A DNA stretch of 64,000 bases from DASVTR01 sp036387475. GTDB lineage: Bacteria; Acidobacteriota; Blastocatellia; Pyrinomonadales; Pyrinomonadaceae. Positions 1 through 8,221 of this stretch are shown here, piece by piece. The stretch spans positions 1-64,000 of the forward strand of contig DASVTR010000013.1 of the NCBI GenBank assembly GCA_036387475.1, given 5' to 3'. The notes beneath the pieces are model-generated. The model ran no database searches, was not told the DNA's origin, and was given only the letters and a program-made list of their open reading frames with translations. The first letter of the stretch is position 1; each line of letters starts with the position of its first letter. A program made the position numbers and the translations under genes.

Positions 1-1
1 C

Positions 2-100
2 TCCGCCTTGCGCGAGCTTTTCGGCATAGAAGTTCTGGTGGATGCTCACCCCGTAACGGGAGCGCCACGCATTACGCCGGTGCATGAAGCGCGCCGGTGA
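2..100 (+). CDS. possible C-terminal end of an upstream gene (partial)
   Basis: One plus-strand frame is open from the window edge to a TGA at 98-100 and reads like a protein tail (…LRELFGIEVLVDAHPVTGAP…). The fragment is only 32 codons and cannot be assigned to a family. Its end abuts the start of the cobalamin riboswitch, which fits a gene ending just before a riboswitch-controlled gene. A minus-strand frame beginning at the cat at 82-84 is also open to the edge, so the strand is uncertain. Confidence 0.3.
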   Translation, partial: SALRELFGIEVLVDAHPVTGAPRITPVHEARR

Positions 101-395
101 TTTATCAACCAACGAGCGACGGTTCGGGGAAGGCGGTGCAAAGCCGCCACTGCCCGCGCAACTGTAAGCGGCGACAATGCCCCGCAAGCTTTAGCCACTG
201 ACGATGGAAACGATGAAGTAGGAACGATGAACGATGAACTGAAAACAGAAGGCGCTTGTCTTTCATTCATCGTTCCGCGTTCCGCGTTCATCGTTTCCAG
301 AGTTGGGAAGGTGCAGGGACGTTGGCGATTCTTTTCGGGGAATCACAGCCGCGAGTCAGGAGACCTCTCCGCACGCTCATTTCAAGCTCGCACTG
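90..395 (+). promoter_or_regulatory. cobalamin (B12) riboswitch with an enlarged peripheral stem
   Basis: The conserved blocks of the class occur in order: a ggggaaggcggtg-like block near 136-150, gcaactgtaagcgg at about 159-172, ccactg at 195-200, gggaagg at 305-311, and the B12-box-like agtcaggagacc at about 355-366. About 100 nt separate ccactg from gggaagg and are filled by a heptamer-repeat hairpin. The ligand is adenosylcobalamin or a related corrinoid by family knowledge. The element lies just upstream of a TonB receptor start at 417, so it probably represses receptor expression when B12 is plentiful. Outer boundaries are approximate. Confidence 0.88.
202..300 (+). repeat. heptamer-repeat hairpin inserted in the riboswitch
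   Basis: The left arm carries aacgatg-aagtagg-aacgatg-aacgatg. The right arm, read on the other strand, carries aacgatg-aacgcgg-aacgcgg-aacgatg. The arms can pair into a long hairpin with a loop near 242-262. It lies between the conserved ccactg and gggaagg blocks of the cobalamin aptamer. A related hairpin with the same heptamer lies at 35358-35455. Confidence 0.8.
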
Positions 396-416
396 CGACG
401 GGCAGGAGAAGCTCAA

Positions 417-2810
417 ATGATGGAAAAGACACGAATCACAAAAAATCGACGGATATTATTTTCGGTGAGGCTGGCAGGCTGTGCGGCATTGCTCGCGCTG
501 TTCTGCTCACTTGCGGCTTTAGCGCAAGGGGGCGCGAGCGTTCGAGGGCGCGTGACGGATGAAAGAGGTGCGAATGTGGCCGGAGCGGAGGTTCGTCTTC
601 GTTCGCGTTCAAACAATGTGCCGCTTTTTTCACGGACAAATGCGGAGGGCGTTTACGGCTTCACGAGCGTCAGCCCCGGCGATTACATTTTGGAAGTTGC
701 AGCCAGCGGCTTTGCGGGGCAGACCTCGAAAAGCTTCCGCGTCGAGCAGGGACAATCATTCGCGCTCGATTTTCGGCTTTCGGTGGCGGCGCTGAATGAA
801 ACTGTCGTCGTCGTCGCCGCTGGCACGCCGCAGCGCGTTGATGAAGTCTCTAAGGCCGTCACGCTCGTCGAAGAACAACAGATGGAAGACAGGCGCGAAC
901 TGACGCTGCCGGAAGCCTTGCGCGGCACGCCCGGCCTGCGCGTACAACAACAGGGTTCGTTCGGCTCTTTAACAAGCTTGCGCCTGCGCGGGCAAAGAAA
1001 CTTCGATACGGCGCTGCTTCTGGATGGCCTGCGCGTGCGTGATGCCTCTGACATCAACGGCTCGGCCCTGCCCGTTATCACAGACATTTTGCCCGCCAAT
1101 CTCGAACGCGTTGAAATCCTGCGCGGCTCAGGCTCTTCGATTTACGGGACGAACGCCATCGGCGGCGTCATCAATCTTGTACCGAAGACGGGCACAGGCC
1201 GCGCTCGTTTTGAAGCGGGCGTTGAAGGCGGCAGCCTCGCGCTGTTTCGCGGTCGCCTGCAAGGGTCGGGTGGCGCGGGCGAGCGTGTGGGCTACAATTT
1301 CGGCTTGACGCGCGTTGACGTGCGGCGCGGCGTTGATGGAAACGACGAGTATGGCAACACGGCTGGCGGCGGTCGTTTTCAGTTCAACGTCACGCCTTCG
1401 ATGACCGTCAACGCCAATTTCTACGGCGCGCTCTCCAACGCGCGCTTGAACGATAGCCCGTTTGCCTTGCCCTTTGCTTTCGCGTCCGGTGAGCAGTATC
1501 CGCGCGCAATTGAGGGCGAAACCTTTCAACCGGACTTCAACAATCCGGATCAGGGCCGCCGTCATCGCCTGCTCGTCGGCTCTCTGCGTTTCACGCATCG
1601 CGCAGGCGAAATGTTCTCCTACACGATAGCCTACCAGCGCGTCTCGACAAGACGACGCAACTACAACGGGCAGCAAATTGACCCGCGCTTTGCGGCCTTT
1701 TACCCGTTCGGAGATTTTGAATTTACGGCTCTCAAAAACGGCTCGATTGATACGCTCGATGGGCGCGCTAACTTTCGTCTGGGCCGTGCTCATCTCGTCA
1801 CCGCCGGTTTTGAGTACGAGCGTGAGAGTCTCTTTCAAAATTTCATCTCCGCCTTTGGCGCAGGCGACGGCACGACCGACCGCCAACGCACCTTCGCCGT
1901 CTTCGGACAAGATCAAATCTATTTGCTCGACGAGCAACTGCAAATCTCCATCGGCGTGCGGGGGCAGTCGTACAGGATACGCGCAGCCGACCGTCCGGGC
2001 TTTCTGAGCAGTATCGAGGCGGAAAGCTCTATTACGGGCGACGGCTCAATCGCTTACTTCATTCGCTCGACGGGCACAAAGCTACGCGCACACATCGGCA
2101 ATGGCTTTCGCGCGCCGTCGCTCTTCGAGCGTTTCGGCGAAGGAACATTTTCGGGGCTGGGATTTGTGCGCTTTGGCGACCCGACTCTGCGCGCGGAGCA
2201 ATCCATCAGCGCGGACGGCGGCTTTGACCAGCGCATGATGAATGACCGCGTGCGCTTTGGCGCGACCTACTTCTACACGCGACTCCAACGCGCCATCACC
2301 TTTACGCCAAGCTTCGCCGCAGACCCGCTCGGTGTGGGTCGCTTCAGCGGGTACGTCAATAATCCCGGCGGGCTATCGCGCGGCGTCGAGAGTTACTTAG
2401 AGGCCGCGCCCTTTCATCGCACGGAAGTGCGCGCCTCCTATACCTACACCAACAGCGACCAGTTCGTGCCTGCTACGGGGCTGCAACGCGAATACGTCAT
2501 CCCCGGACACCTCTTGAGCCTCAACGTCAATCAACGCTATCGCGCCTTCACGTTCAATTTCGACCTCAACCGCACAGGGGCTTATCTCTCGCCCGTCTTT
2601 GAAAACGACTTCCCGTTTCGCACGGCCATTCTGACTTTCAATGGCTACACGAAGGGCGATTTCTTCGTCGGCTACGAGCGGGCCTTGACGGAGCGCGTGA
2701 GGTTGATTCTCTACGGCGGCGCGGAGAATATCTTCGATCAGGAGTATTTCGAGAACGGCTTCCGCGCTCCCGGCCTGCTAGGCCGTGGCGGGGCGAGTTT
2801 CAGATTCTAA
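417..2810 (+). CDS. btuB: TonB-dependent receptor, BtuB-like (probable cobalamin uptake)
   Basis: This is an outer-membrane gated channel for a scarce ligand, energised by TonB. The 797-residue product has a basic N-terminus and a hydrophobic signal segment ending near ALAQG. A carboxypeptidase-regulatory-like beta domain follows (about residues 38-115), then a plug domain (LPEALRGTPGLRVQQQG, ERVEILRGSGSSIYG, AIGGVINLV) and a long beta-barrel ending in an aromatic residue (GGASFRF). ATG 417 is chosen because it follows aggag at 404-408 and lies beyond the riboswitch; an in-frame extension to 303 would run through the riboswitch. The cobalamin assignment depends mainly on the riboswitch, since the receptor superfamily alone does not reveal the ligand. 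The regulatory-like N-terminal domain is typical of Acidobacteriota and Bacteroidota receptors. Confidence 0.88.
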   Translation: MMEKTRITKNRRILFSVRLAGCAALLALFCSLAALAQGGASVRGRVTDERGANVAGAEVRLRSRSNNVPLFSRTNAEGVYGFTSVSPGDYILEVAASGFAGQTSKSFRVEQGQSFALDFRLSVAALNETVVVVAAGTPQRVDEVSKAVTLVEEQQMEDRRELTLPEALRGTPGLRVQQQGSFGSLTSLRLRGQRNFDTALLLDGLRVRDASDINGSALPVITDILPANLERVEILRGSGSSIYGTNAIGGVINLVPKTGTGRARFEAGVEGGSLALFRGRLQGSGGAGERVGYNFGLTRVDVRRGVDGNDEYGNTAGGGRFQFNVTPSMTVNANFYGALSNARLNDSPFALPFAFASGEQYPRAIEGETFQPDFNNPDQGRRHRLLVGSLRFTHRAGEMFSYTIAYQRVSTRRRNYNGQQIDPRFAAFYPFGDFEFTALKNGSIDTLDGRANFRLGRAHLVTAGFEYERESLFQNFISAFGAGDGTTDRQRTFAVFGQDQIYLLDEQLQISIGVRGQSYRIRAADRPGFLSSIEAESSITGDGSIAYFIRSTGTKLRAHIGNGFRAPSLFERFGEGTFSGLGFVRFGDPTLRAEQSISADGGFDQRMMNDRVRFGATYFYTRLQRAITFTPSFAADPLGVGRFSGYVNNPGGLSRGVESYLEAAPFHRTEVRASYTYTNSDQFVPATGLQREYVIPGHLLSLNVNQRYRAFTFNFDLNRTGAYLSPVFENDFPFRTAILTFNGYTKGDFFVGYERALTERVRLILYGGAENIFDQEYFENGFRAPGLLGRGGASFRF

Positions 2811-2830
2811 CTCCGGCGCATCAATAAAAA

Positions 2831-2885
2831 TTCGGGTTTCAACTTCGACGGCGCTCTTGGAATGCAGTCGAAGTCGAAACCCGAA
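2831..2885. terminator. bidirectional rho-independent terminator
   Basis: Two 19-nt arms (2831-2849 and 2867-2885) pair at 18 of 19 positions around a 17-nt loop. A run of a precedes the hairpin and a run of t follows it. It lies between the convergent TonB receptor and DUF4383 genes and can serve both. Confidence 0.85.
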
Positions 2886-2911
2886 GAATTTTTTCACATC
2901 CTTTGTGAGAC

Positions 2912-3334
2912 TTAATCGACCGTGCGTCTCACGTCTTCCTTGGTCAGGAAACCGCCGATCAGGAAAAGGACGGCGAGCAGGATGTGTATGATGTGATCCA
3001 TCCGGCCCAATTCGAGTTGACCCGGAATCACTTTCCAGAGATTCGGGTCAGACGGCATGCCCGTCATTCCGCCTACGGTCGGAACGCCGGGGGCACCCAA
3101 CACGAAGCCGAGGATGGCGAGCAGCAGATAAACCAGGCCGAAGACGATGCAGAAGAGCCGCGCTGCCGAAAGCGTCCCGGCAAATCCCAGGTACAGGGCA
3201 ATAGCGCCTGAGGCTATGTGCACGATGTTGTGCAGCACGCTCAGGTGTGCGCCCAGCAGGCCAGGCGCGGCGAAACCGATGAGGCCCACCAACAAGAACA
3301 CAACGCCCAAAATCTTACAGATAGTTTTTGCCAT
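2912..3334 (-). CDS. DUF4383-type small membrane protein
   Basis: This is a 140-residue protein with about four hydrophobic segments (ICKILGVVFLLVGLIGFAAP, IVHIASGAIALYLGF, CIVFGLVYLLLAILGFVLG, IIHILLAVLFLIGGFL). The pattern and loop sequences match DUF4383 integral membrane proteins of unknown function. ATG 3334 is chosen over a longer frame to 3496 because it has a ggagacgaagagga ribosome site and removes an arginine-rich leader that lacks protein-like character. It is monocistronic, with a terminator just downstream. Function unknown. Confidence 0.75.
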   Translation of the reverse strand: MAKTICKILGVVFLLVGLIGFAAPGLLGAHLSVLHNIVHIASGAIALYLGFAGTLSAARLFCIVFGLVYLLLAILGFVLGAPGVPTVGGMTGMPSDPNLWKVIPGQLELGRMDHIIHILLAVLFLIGGFLTKEDVRRTVD

Positions 3335-3521
3335 GATTCCTCTTCGTCTCCTTCTTAGGGAAAGGTTGAACAACTGATGGCGGCAGCCTCGCGCTTCGGC
3401 GAAATGCTGACGCTGTTTCAAACTGCGAGAATGCGACCTCGAATGCGGCAAATGTATACCACAGAACGGTCTGCTTGTAAGCAAAACTTTTATCAATTGG
3501 CGCTCTTGAGCCTGCCTTTGT

Positions 3522-3550
3522 TGAGCGCGGATTTCGGCGGATGCTATACT
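3522..3550 (+). promoter_or_regulatory. sigma-70-type promoter, extended -10
   Basis: A TTGAGC -35 element (3522-3527) is separated by exactly 17 bp from TATACT (3545-3550), which is preceded by TG at 3542-3543. Transcription would begin near 3557, about 40 nt before the start codon at 3598. Confidence 0.7.
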
Positions 3551-3597
3551 CTTATGCTTCTGACAGCAGATGAAGAATGACCTTGAGGGAGACAGCT

Positions 3598-4692
3598 ATG
3601 CTTTTCAAGCTGACAAGAATTTTAACTCGTGCGGGGGCAGGCGGATTCCCGCGATGGGCGCTGCGGCTCAGCCTTGCGCTCACGCTCGCCCTGCTTCTCC
3701 CCGTCGCCGCCTCTGCCTACACAATCGTTATGCGTGGCGGTCGCCGGATTGAGATACCGTCCACTTTCATCGTCACCAGCAAGACCCTGACCTACGAGGC
3801 CGCGCCCGGCATCAACGTCACGCTGATGATGACAGGCATTGACATTGCGGCGACGGAACGCGCCAACAACGAGCCAGCCGGAAGCCTGCTCAGGCGAGCG
3901 CAAAACGTTCAGCCCGCCGCGCCAGCCGCCGACATGAGCGCGACAGGCCCAGTGCCGCAGGCGCGTCGAACGCTGACGAACAAAGACCTTGAAGCTTCAA
4001 GGCGTGCGCGCCAGCAAAGCGAAGCGGACTACGAGCGCAGGCGAATCGAACTAGGGCTTCCATCGCTCGACGAAACTCGCCGCCGCACTGCGGAAGAAGC
4101 GCAACGCGCGCGCGAGCAATTGCGCGAGAGCGAGCGCGAAGAAGTGGAGGCCGAAAGCTATTGGCGCGGGCGCGCGGGCGCGCTCAGAGCTGAGATTGCA
4201 GCGCTCGACGCGGAGATTAATTACCTGCGCGAACGTCTCTCGGAAGAGACGGATTACATCAACGTTCCGTTTACCTCCGTCACGACCGTCGTGCCGACGT
4301 TTCGTTCGCGCCCGTTCCCCAGATTCCCAAGGCCCGGATGGACGGGTCATCCGGGTTTCACTCACGGGGCGAACAGCGGCTTTCATGTAACGGGACGAAT
4401 CGGCTTCGGCGGCGGCTTAACGCGCTCGCGCGTCTTGCTGGGCGCCAGAAGCGGAGTGGGAAATCTTATCGCGCCGCCCGTGATAATCGGGCAGGGCGTC
4501 TTCGTGCCGCCGCTCACGGCCTACAGCGTTGGGCCAGTTTCCGACTATTACTATCCATCGTATGAACGCGCCGCCCTTACCGCGCGGCTGCGCGAGATAG
4601 AGGCCACGCGCGCCGGTTTACACGCCCGCTGGCGTCTGCTCGAAGACGAAGCGCGCCGTGCCGGTGCGCTGCCGGGATGGTTAAGACCGTGA
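3598..4692 (+). CDS. secreted/periplasmic protein with central coiled coil, function unknown
   Basis: The 364-residue product begins with a positively charged stretch and a signal peptide ending around VAASAYT. A small beta-rich region follows (IVMRGGRRIEIPSTFIV, LTYEAAPGINVTLMM) that resembles the short strand-rich domain of many acidobacterial secreted proteins. Residues about 120-215 are rich in E, R, A and Q and look like a coiled coil. A Gly/Phe/Pro-rich segment comes next, then a short C-terminal helix. ATG 3598 has a gaggga ribosome site; the in-frame ATG at 3577 does not. No catalytic motif is visible and no family is recognised. Confidence 0.7.
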   Translation: MLFKLTRILTRAGAGGFPRWALRLSLALTLALLLPVAASAYTIVMRGGRRIEIPSTFIVTSKTLTYEAAPGINVTLMMTGIDIAATERANNEPAGSLLRRAQNVQPAAPAADMSATGPVPQARRTLTNKDLEASRRARQQSEADYERRRIELGLPSLDETRRRTAEEAQRAREQLRESEREEVEAESYWRGRAGALRAEIAALDAEINYLRERLSEETDYINVPFTSVTTVVPTFRSRPFPRFPRPGWTGHPGFTHGANSGFHVTGRIGFGGGLTRSRVLLGARSGVGNLIAPPVIIGQGVFVPPLTAYSVGPVSDYYYPSYERAALTARLREIEATRAGLHARWRLLEDEARRAGALPGWLRP

Positions 4693-4695
4693 AAA

Positions 4696-4757
4696 GTAAC
4701 CAGTAGTTAGTAGTCAGTAAAAGCATTTTGTCTTTGCTAATTACTGATTACTGATTA
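4696..4757 (+). repeat. heptamer-repeat inverted repeat
   Basis: The left arm has gtagtta-gtagtca units and the right arm has ctgatta-ctgatta-ctaag units, which are approximate reverse complements around a short loop. It fills the gap between the coiled-coil gene and the rhodanese gene. Confidence 0.7.
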
Positions 4758-4781
4758 CTAAGTTTGAAGGGAGTTACCCGG

Positions 4782-5165
4782 ATGGATGTTGAGAATCCGC
4801 AGTTGATTAGTGCGGAAGATGCTTGGCGGTTAATTCAGGAGGGCGCGAATCCTGTCTTCATTGATACGCGGAACGCGAAGCATTGGGGGCAAAGCGATGT
4901 GAAGATACCGGGCGCGTTGCGTATCTGGCGCGAAGAATTGGCGGCACGCGTGGATGAAGTGCCGCGCGGGCTGCCCGTTATTACCTACTGCACCTGACAC
5001 AAGGAACATTCCAGCACCCGTGCGGCGCTGATTCTATTGGAACACGGCTACACAAATGTTCATCCGCTCGAAGGCGGCATGAACGCTTGGCGCGACAAAG
5101 GTTATCCGCTCGTAGCGAAAGAAGAGGAGGGGCGTTCAGCGATTAGCCTTCAGCAGTCAGCTTAA
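4782..5165 (+). CDS. rhodanese-like sulfurtransferase with in-frame UGA (selenocysteine candidate or nonsense mutation)
   Basis: The single-domain rhodanese frame is 127 codons long and interrupted by TGA at codon 72 (4995-4997). Both sides are clearly rhodanese: DAWRLIQEGANPVFIDTRN before the stop, and HSSTRAALILLEHGYTNVHP then LEGGMNAWRDKGYP after it. The stop lies at the active-site loop, YCT-UGA-HKEHSS. Many family members have a CxC-containing loop of the YCxCPxE type, so UGA sits where a second Cys is expected. If read as Sec the protein has a C70-T71-U72 motif. Rhodaneses move sulfane sulfur between thiols. ATG 4782 has an aaggga ribosome site; an in-frame TTG at 4764 is less likely. 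A single nonsense mutation (TGC or TGT to TGA) or an assembly error is the alternative. Confidence 0.75.
4998..5035 (+). promoter_or_regulatory. possible bacterial SECIS hairpin
   Basis: Just after the in-frame UGA, 5012-5018 can pair with 5024-5030 (six pairs, one A·C mismatch) around the loop cgtgc. The loop starts 21 nt after UGA and has G as its second base. Bacterial SECIS elements are known to be hairpins close behind UGA with a G near the start of the apical loop. The stem is short, so this is suggestive only. Confidence 0.3.
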
Positions 5166-5205
5166 AACTGATTGCCGAGCGGCTTCAGGCGGCTGACAGC
5201 TATCT

Positions 5206-6678
5206 ATGAAAGAAGGTTGGGAGACGGTCATCGGTCTTGAGATTCACGCGCAACTGAGCACGGAATCGAAAATCTTTTGCGGATGTTCGACGCGCACGGG
5301 CTGCGAGCCAAACGCTAATACCTGTCCGGTCTGTTTGGGCTTGCCGGGCGCGTTGCCTGTTTTAAACAGCCGCGTCGTCGAACTCGGCGCGCGGGCCGCG
5401 CTTGCTCTTGCTCTGCAAATTAACGAGCGTTCAATCTTTGCGCGTAAAAATTATTTCTATCCTGACTTGCCCAAAGGTTATCAAATCTCGCAATACGACC
5501 AGCCGTTTTCCGAGCGCGGCGAGTTGGAGATTATGACTTCGGAGCGCGACGAGGGCGGACACCCGCGCGAGTGGCGACCCAAGAAGATTCGCATTACGCG
5601 GCTGCATCTTGAAGAGGATGCTGGCAAGAATGTTCACGAAGGGCTGCCCGACGTGGATCGTTTTTCCTACATTGACCTCAACCGCGCCGGAACGCCGCTC
5701 GCGGAAATCGTCACCGAGCCGGATTTTCGTTCATCCTGGGAAGCCTACGATTACGTTAACTACGTGCGCCTGGCCTTACAGTGGGTCGGTGCGAGCGACG
5801 CAGACATGGAGAAGGGCAATCTGCGCTGCGAGGCAAACGTGTCCGTCAGGCGCAAAGGTGAGGAAAAATTCGGCACGAAAGTCGAGTTGAAAAATCTGAA
5901 CTCGGTGCGCTTCATGCAGCGAGCCATCGAGTTTGAAATCGAGCGACAGATTGCGCTCATCGAAAGCGGCGGACGCGTCACACAGGAGACGCGCCTGTGG
6001 GACGAGCGCAATGCGGAGACGCGCGTGATGCGCTCGAAAGAGGAAGCGCACGACTATCGTTATTTTCCTGAGCCGGATTTACAGCCGCTCGTCGTCGCAA
6101 GAGACTTCATCGAAGAAGTGCGTTCAACCATGCCCGAACTGCCCGAAGCGCGGCGCAAGCGCATGATGGAAGAGTACGGATTATCATTCAACGATGCGGC
6201 GCAACTAACGGCGGAGCGCGGATTGGCAGACTACTATGAAGCGGCGGCGCGTGCGTCCGGCAATGCGCGTGCGGCGGCCAACTGGGTCAGGTCTGAATTG
6301 CTGCGCGAGTTGGAGGCAGCAGGCCAGACGGCGAGCGAGTGTCCCGTTGCGCCTGAAGAATTGGGCGCGCTGGTGCGCCTGATTGACGCGGGGCAAATCA
6401 GCGGCAAGCAGGGCAAGGAAGTGCTCATAGAGATGTTTGCAACGGGCAAGGCTGCGGCTGCCGTCGTCGAGGAAAGAGGGATGGTGCAGGTTAGCGACGC
6501 CGCCGCGATTGATCCGATTATAGACGAGGTTATCGCCGCCAACCCGCAGCAACTAGCACAATATCGCGCGGGCAAAGAAACACTCTTCGGCTTCTTCGTC
6601 GGACAGGTGCTCAAAGCTTCAAAGGGCAAAGCCAATCCGAAGGTCGTCAACGAACGGCTGCGGGAAAAACTACGGTGA
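5206..6678 (+). CDS. gatB: aspartyl/glutamyl-tRNA amidotransferase subunit B
   Basis: GatB is the kinase/tRNA-binding subunit of GatCAB, which converts Glu-tRNA(Gln) and Asp-tRNA(Asn) to the amide forms in the cytoplasm. The 490-residue length is normal. Family motifs include GLEIHAQLSTESKIFCGCS near the N-terminus, CPVCLGLPGALPVLN, YFYPDLPKGYQISQYD, and RLHLEEDAGKNVHE. The C-terminal tail domain (GKQGKEVLIEMF, KGKANPKVVNERLREKL) is present. gatA and gatC are not adjacent. An isolated gatB after a rhodanese gene suggests no functional operon link. Confidence 0.97.
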   Translation: MKEGWETVIGLEIHAQLSTESKIFCGCSTRTGCEPNANTCPVCLGLPGALPVLNSRVVELGARAALALALQINERSIFARKNYFYPDLPKGYQISQYDQPFSERGELEIMTSERDEGGHPREWRPKKIRITRLHLEEDAGKNVHEGLPDVDRFSYIDLNRAGTPLAEIVTEPDFRSSWEAYDYVNYVRLALQWVGASDADMEKGNLRCEANVSVRRKGEEKFGTKVELKNLNSVRFMQRAIEFEIERQIALIESGGRVTQETRLWDERNAETRVMRSKEEAHDYRYFPEPDLQPLVVARDFIEEVRSTMPELPEARRKRMMEEYGLSFNDAAQLTAERGLADYYEAAARASGNARAAANWVRSELLRELEAAGQTASECPVAPEELGALVRLIDAGQISGKQGKEVLIEMFATGKAAAAVVEERGMVQVSDAAAIDPIIDEVIAANPQQLAQYRAGKETLFGFFVGQVLKASKGKANPKVVNERLREKLR

Positions 6679-6745
6679 TGAGTAATGAGCGATGAGTAAT
6701 GAGTGAAAGGACAATTGCTTTTACTCATCACTCATTACTCATCAA
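6678..6745 (+). repeat. heptamer-repeat inverted repeat
   Basis: Left arm tgatgag-taatgag-cgatgag-taatgag; right arm ttactca-tcactca-ttactca-tcaattc. The two are nearly perfect reverse complements. The element starts at the gatB stop codon and ends about 18 nt before the next start codon, so it could act as terminator or transcript boundary. Confidence 0.85.
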
Positions 6746-6762
6746 TTCTTTCGGGGAGAGTT

Positions 6763-7482
6763 ATGAATCTGAATGGCAAGGTGGCGATTGTGACGGGCGG
6801 GACGAAGGGCATCGGTCGGGCGATTGCCGAGGCTCTGGTACGTGAAGGGATGAGCGTGTGCATCGGCGCGCGCAAAGAGGCGGAAATCGAAGCGACTGTC
6901 AATGAGTTGAGTGATGCGGGCGAGGGTCGCGTCGCGGGCGCTGTGTGCGATGTGCGTAGCTATGAAGAGGTCATGGCGCTCGTCGAGCATACGGTTGCGG
7001 AGTTTGGCGGTGTAGATGTGCTGGTTAATAACGCGGGCATCGGCATCTTCGGTCGTGTCGAAGATTTGTCGCCGGAGGATTTCCGCGCCGTTGTGGAAAC
7101 TAATCTCCTGGGCGTTTATTACGGTTGCCATGAAGCAATCCCGCAGATGAAAAAACGCGGCGGTGGTTACATCATCAACATCTCTTCGCTGGCAGGGGCA
7201 AACGCGCACCCGGAAATGGCAGCCTACAATGCTTCCAAGTTTGGCCTCAATGGTTTTAGCGAAGCGTTGATGCAGGAAGTCAGGCAGGATAACATCAAAG
7301 TCAGTTACATCATGCCCGGCTCTGTCAATACGGCGTTCGGCGATGATGAGCCGAGCGCTGAAAAAAGCTGGCAGTTGCAGCCCGCAGACATCGCACGCGT
7401 CGTCGTTGATCTACTTCATCACGACGAGCGAAGCCTGCCGAGCCGCGTCGAAATCCGGCCCAGCCGCCCGCCGAAGAAATAA
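6763..7482 (+). CDS. short-chain dehydrogenase/reductase
   Basis: This is a classical SDR, an NAD(P)-dependent oxidoreductase of unknown substrate. The 239-residue product has the Rossmann glycine motif TGGTKGIGRA near residues 12-21, the NNAG motif (DVLVNNAGIGIFG), the catalytic Ser region (IINISSLAG) and the YNASK catalytic motif. The C-terminus is short (PSRVEIRPSRPPKK). ATG 6763 follows ggggagag. A longer frame to 6703 would start inside the repeat hairpin and is rejected. FabG-like enzymes are similar, but there is no fatty-acid gene context. Confidence 0.9.
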   Translation: MNLNGKVAIVTGGTKGIGRAIAEALVREGMSVCIGARKEAEIEATVNELSDAGEGRVAGAVCDVRSYEEVMALVEHTVAEFGGVDVLVNNAGIGIFGRVEDLSPEDFRAVVETNLLGVYYGCHEAIPQMKKRGGGYIINISSLAGANAHPEMAAYNASKFGLNGFSEALMQEVRQDNIKVSYIMPGSVNTAFGDDEPSAEKSWQLQPADIARVVVDLLHHDERSLPSRVEIRPSRPPKK

Positions 7483-7553
7483 GTCCTACATTGGTAGAGA
7501 AGGCGAAGAAGAGCACACGTTAGCAGAACGCTTTTTGACTAAAGGGAGAGAGT

Positions 7554-8204
7554 ATGGAAGCCAGCGACGCCGCCGACCAGCTAGTAGAATTGAGCGAGGA
7601 TGGAGAAGAGAGCAGGGACAAAAAAGCTGACGAGAGATTTCGCGGGCGCGCGGCAATCAGCATCGCTTTCATGGCGATGCTGCTGGCGATTACCAGCCTC
7701 GGTGGCGGCAACGTCGCCGAAGACATCATGGGCAACAACATTCACGCCAGCGATACATGGGCCTTTTATCAGGCCAAAAGCATTCGTCAGACCGCTAATA
7801 AACTGGCCGCCGAGGAGCTTGAATCTGAGATTCAACTGCAAGGTAACTCGCTCGCGCCCGAAACGCGTGAGGCTTTGGAAAAGAAGATTCAGAAATACAA
7901 CGAGACCGCCGCGCGTTATGAAAGCGAGCCTGACAAGAATGAGCCGAACAACCCCTTGAAGGGCGAGGGCAAAAAAGAGTTGTCGGCGCGGGCCAGAGAT
8001 TTCGAGGCGCAGCGCGACCGCGCTTTACTGCAAGACCCAAACTTTGATTTTGCCGAAGCGCTGTTTCAAATCGCCATCGTCCTCGCGTCCGTCGCCATCC
8101 TGTCGTCAAAGCGCATGATTTTAAATCTTTCTCTCATCACCGGAGCAATCGCGCTCGTGTTGATGCTCAACGGTTATTTCCTGTTCTTCACTTTGCCTTT
8201 CTAA
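7554..8204 (+). CDS. DUF4337-like membrane protein
   Basis: The 216-residue product has an acidic, charged N-terminus and a first membrane segment (AAISIAFMAMLLAITSL). It continues with GGGNVAEDIMGNNIHASDTW, then a helical, charged middle region, and ends with two membrane segments (FQIAIVLASVAILSS and ITGAIALVLMLNGYFLFF). The layout and the ASDTWAFYQAKSIRQT motif match DUF4337 proteins, whose role is unknown. The start has gggagag upstream. dtd begins 17 nt after its stop, so the two may be cotranscribed. Confidence 0.8.
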   Translation: MEASDAADQLVELSEDGEESRDKKADERFRGRAAISIAFMAMLLAITSLGGGNVAEDIMGNNIHASDTWAFYQAKSIRQTANKLAAEELESEIQLQGNSLAPETREALEKKIQKYNETAARYESEPDKNEPNNPLKGEGKKELSARARDFEAQRDRALLQDPNFDFAEALFQIAIVLASVAILSSKRMILNLSLITGAIALVLMLNGYFLFFTLPF

Positions 8205-8221
8205 GCTTCGGTCAACGAAAG

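Noticed and set aside
303..416. Longer N-terminus for the TonB receptor (start at 303)
   Set aside because: It would translate the 3' part of the riboswitch and lacks signal peptide character; ATG 417 has a ribosome site.
1128..1943. Minus-strand 271-codon frame inside the TonB receptor
   Set aside because: Shadow of the receptor gene; no independent support.
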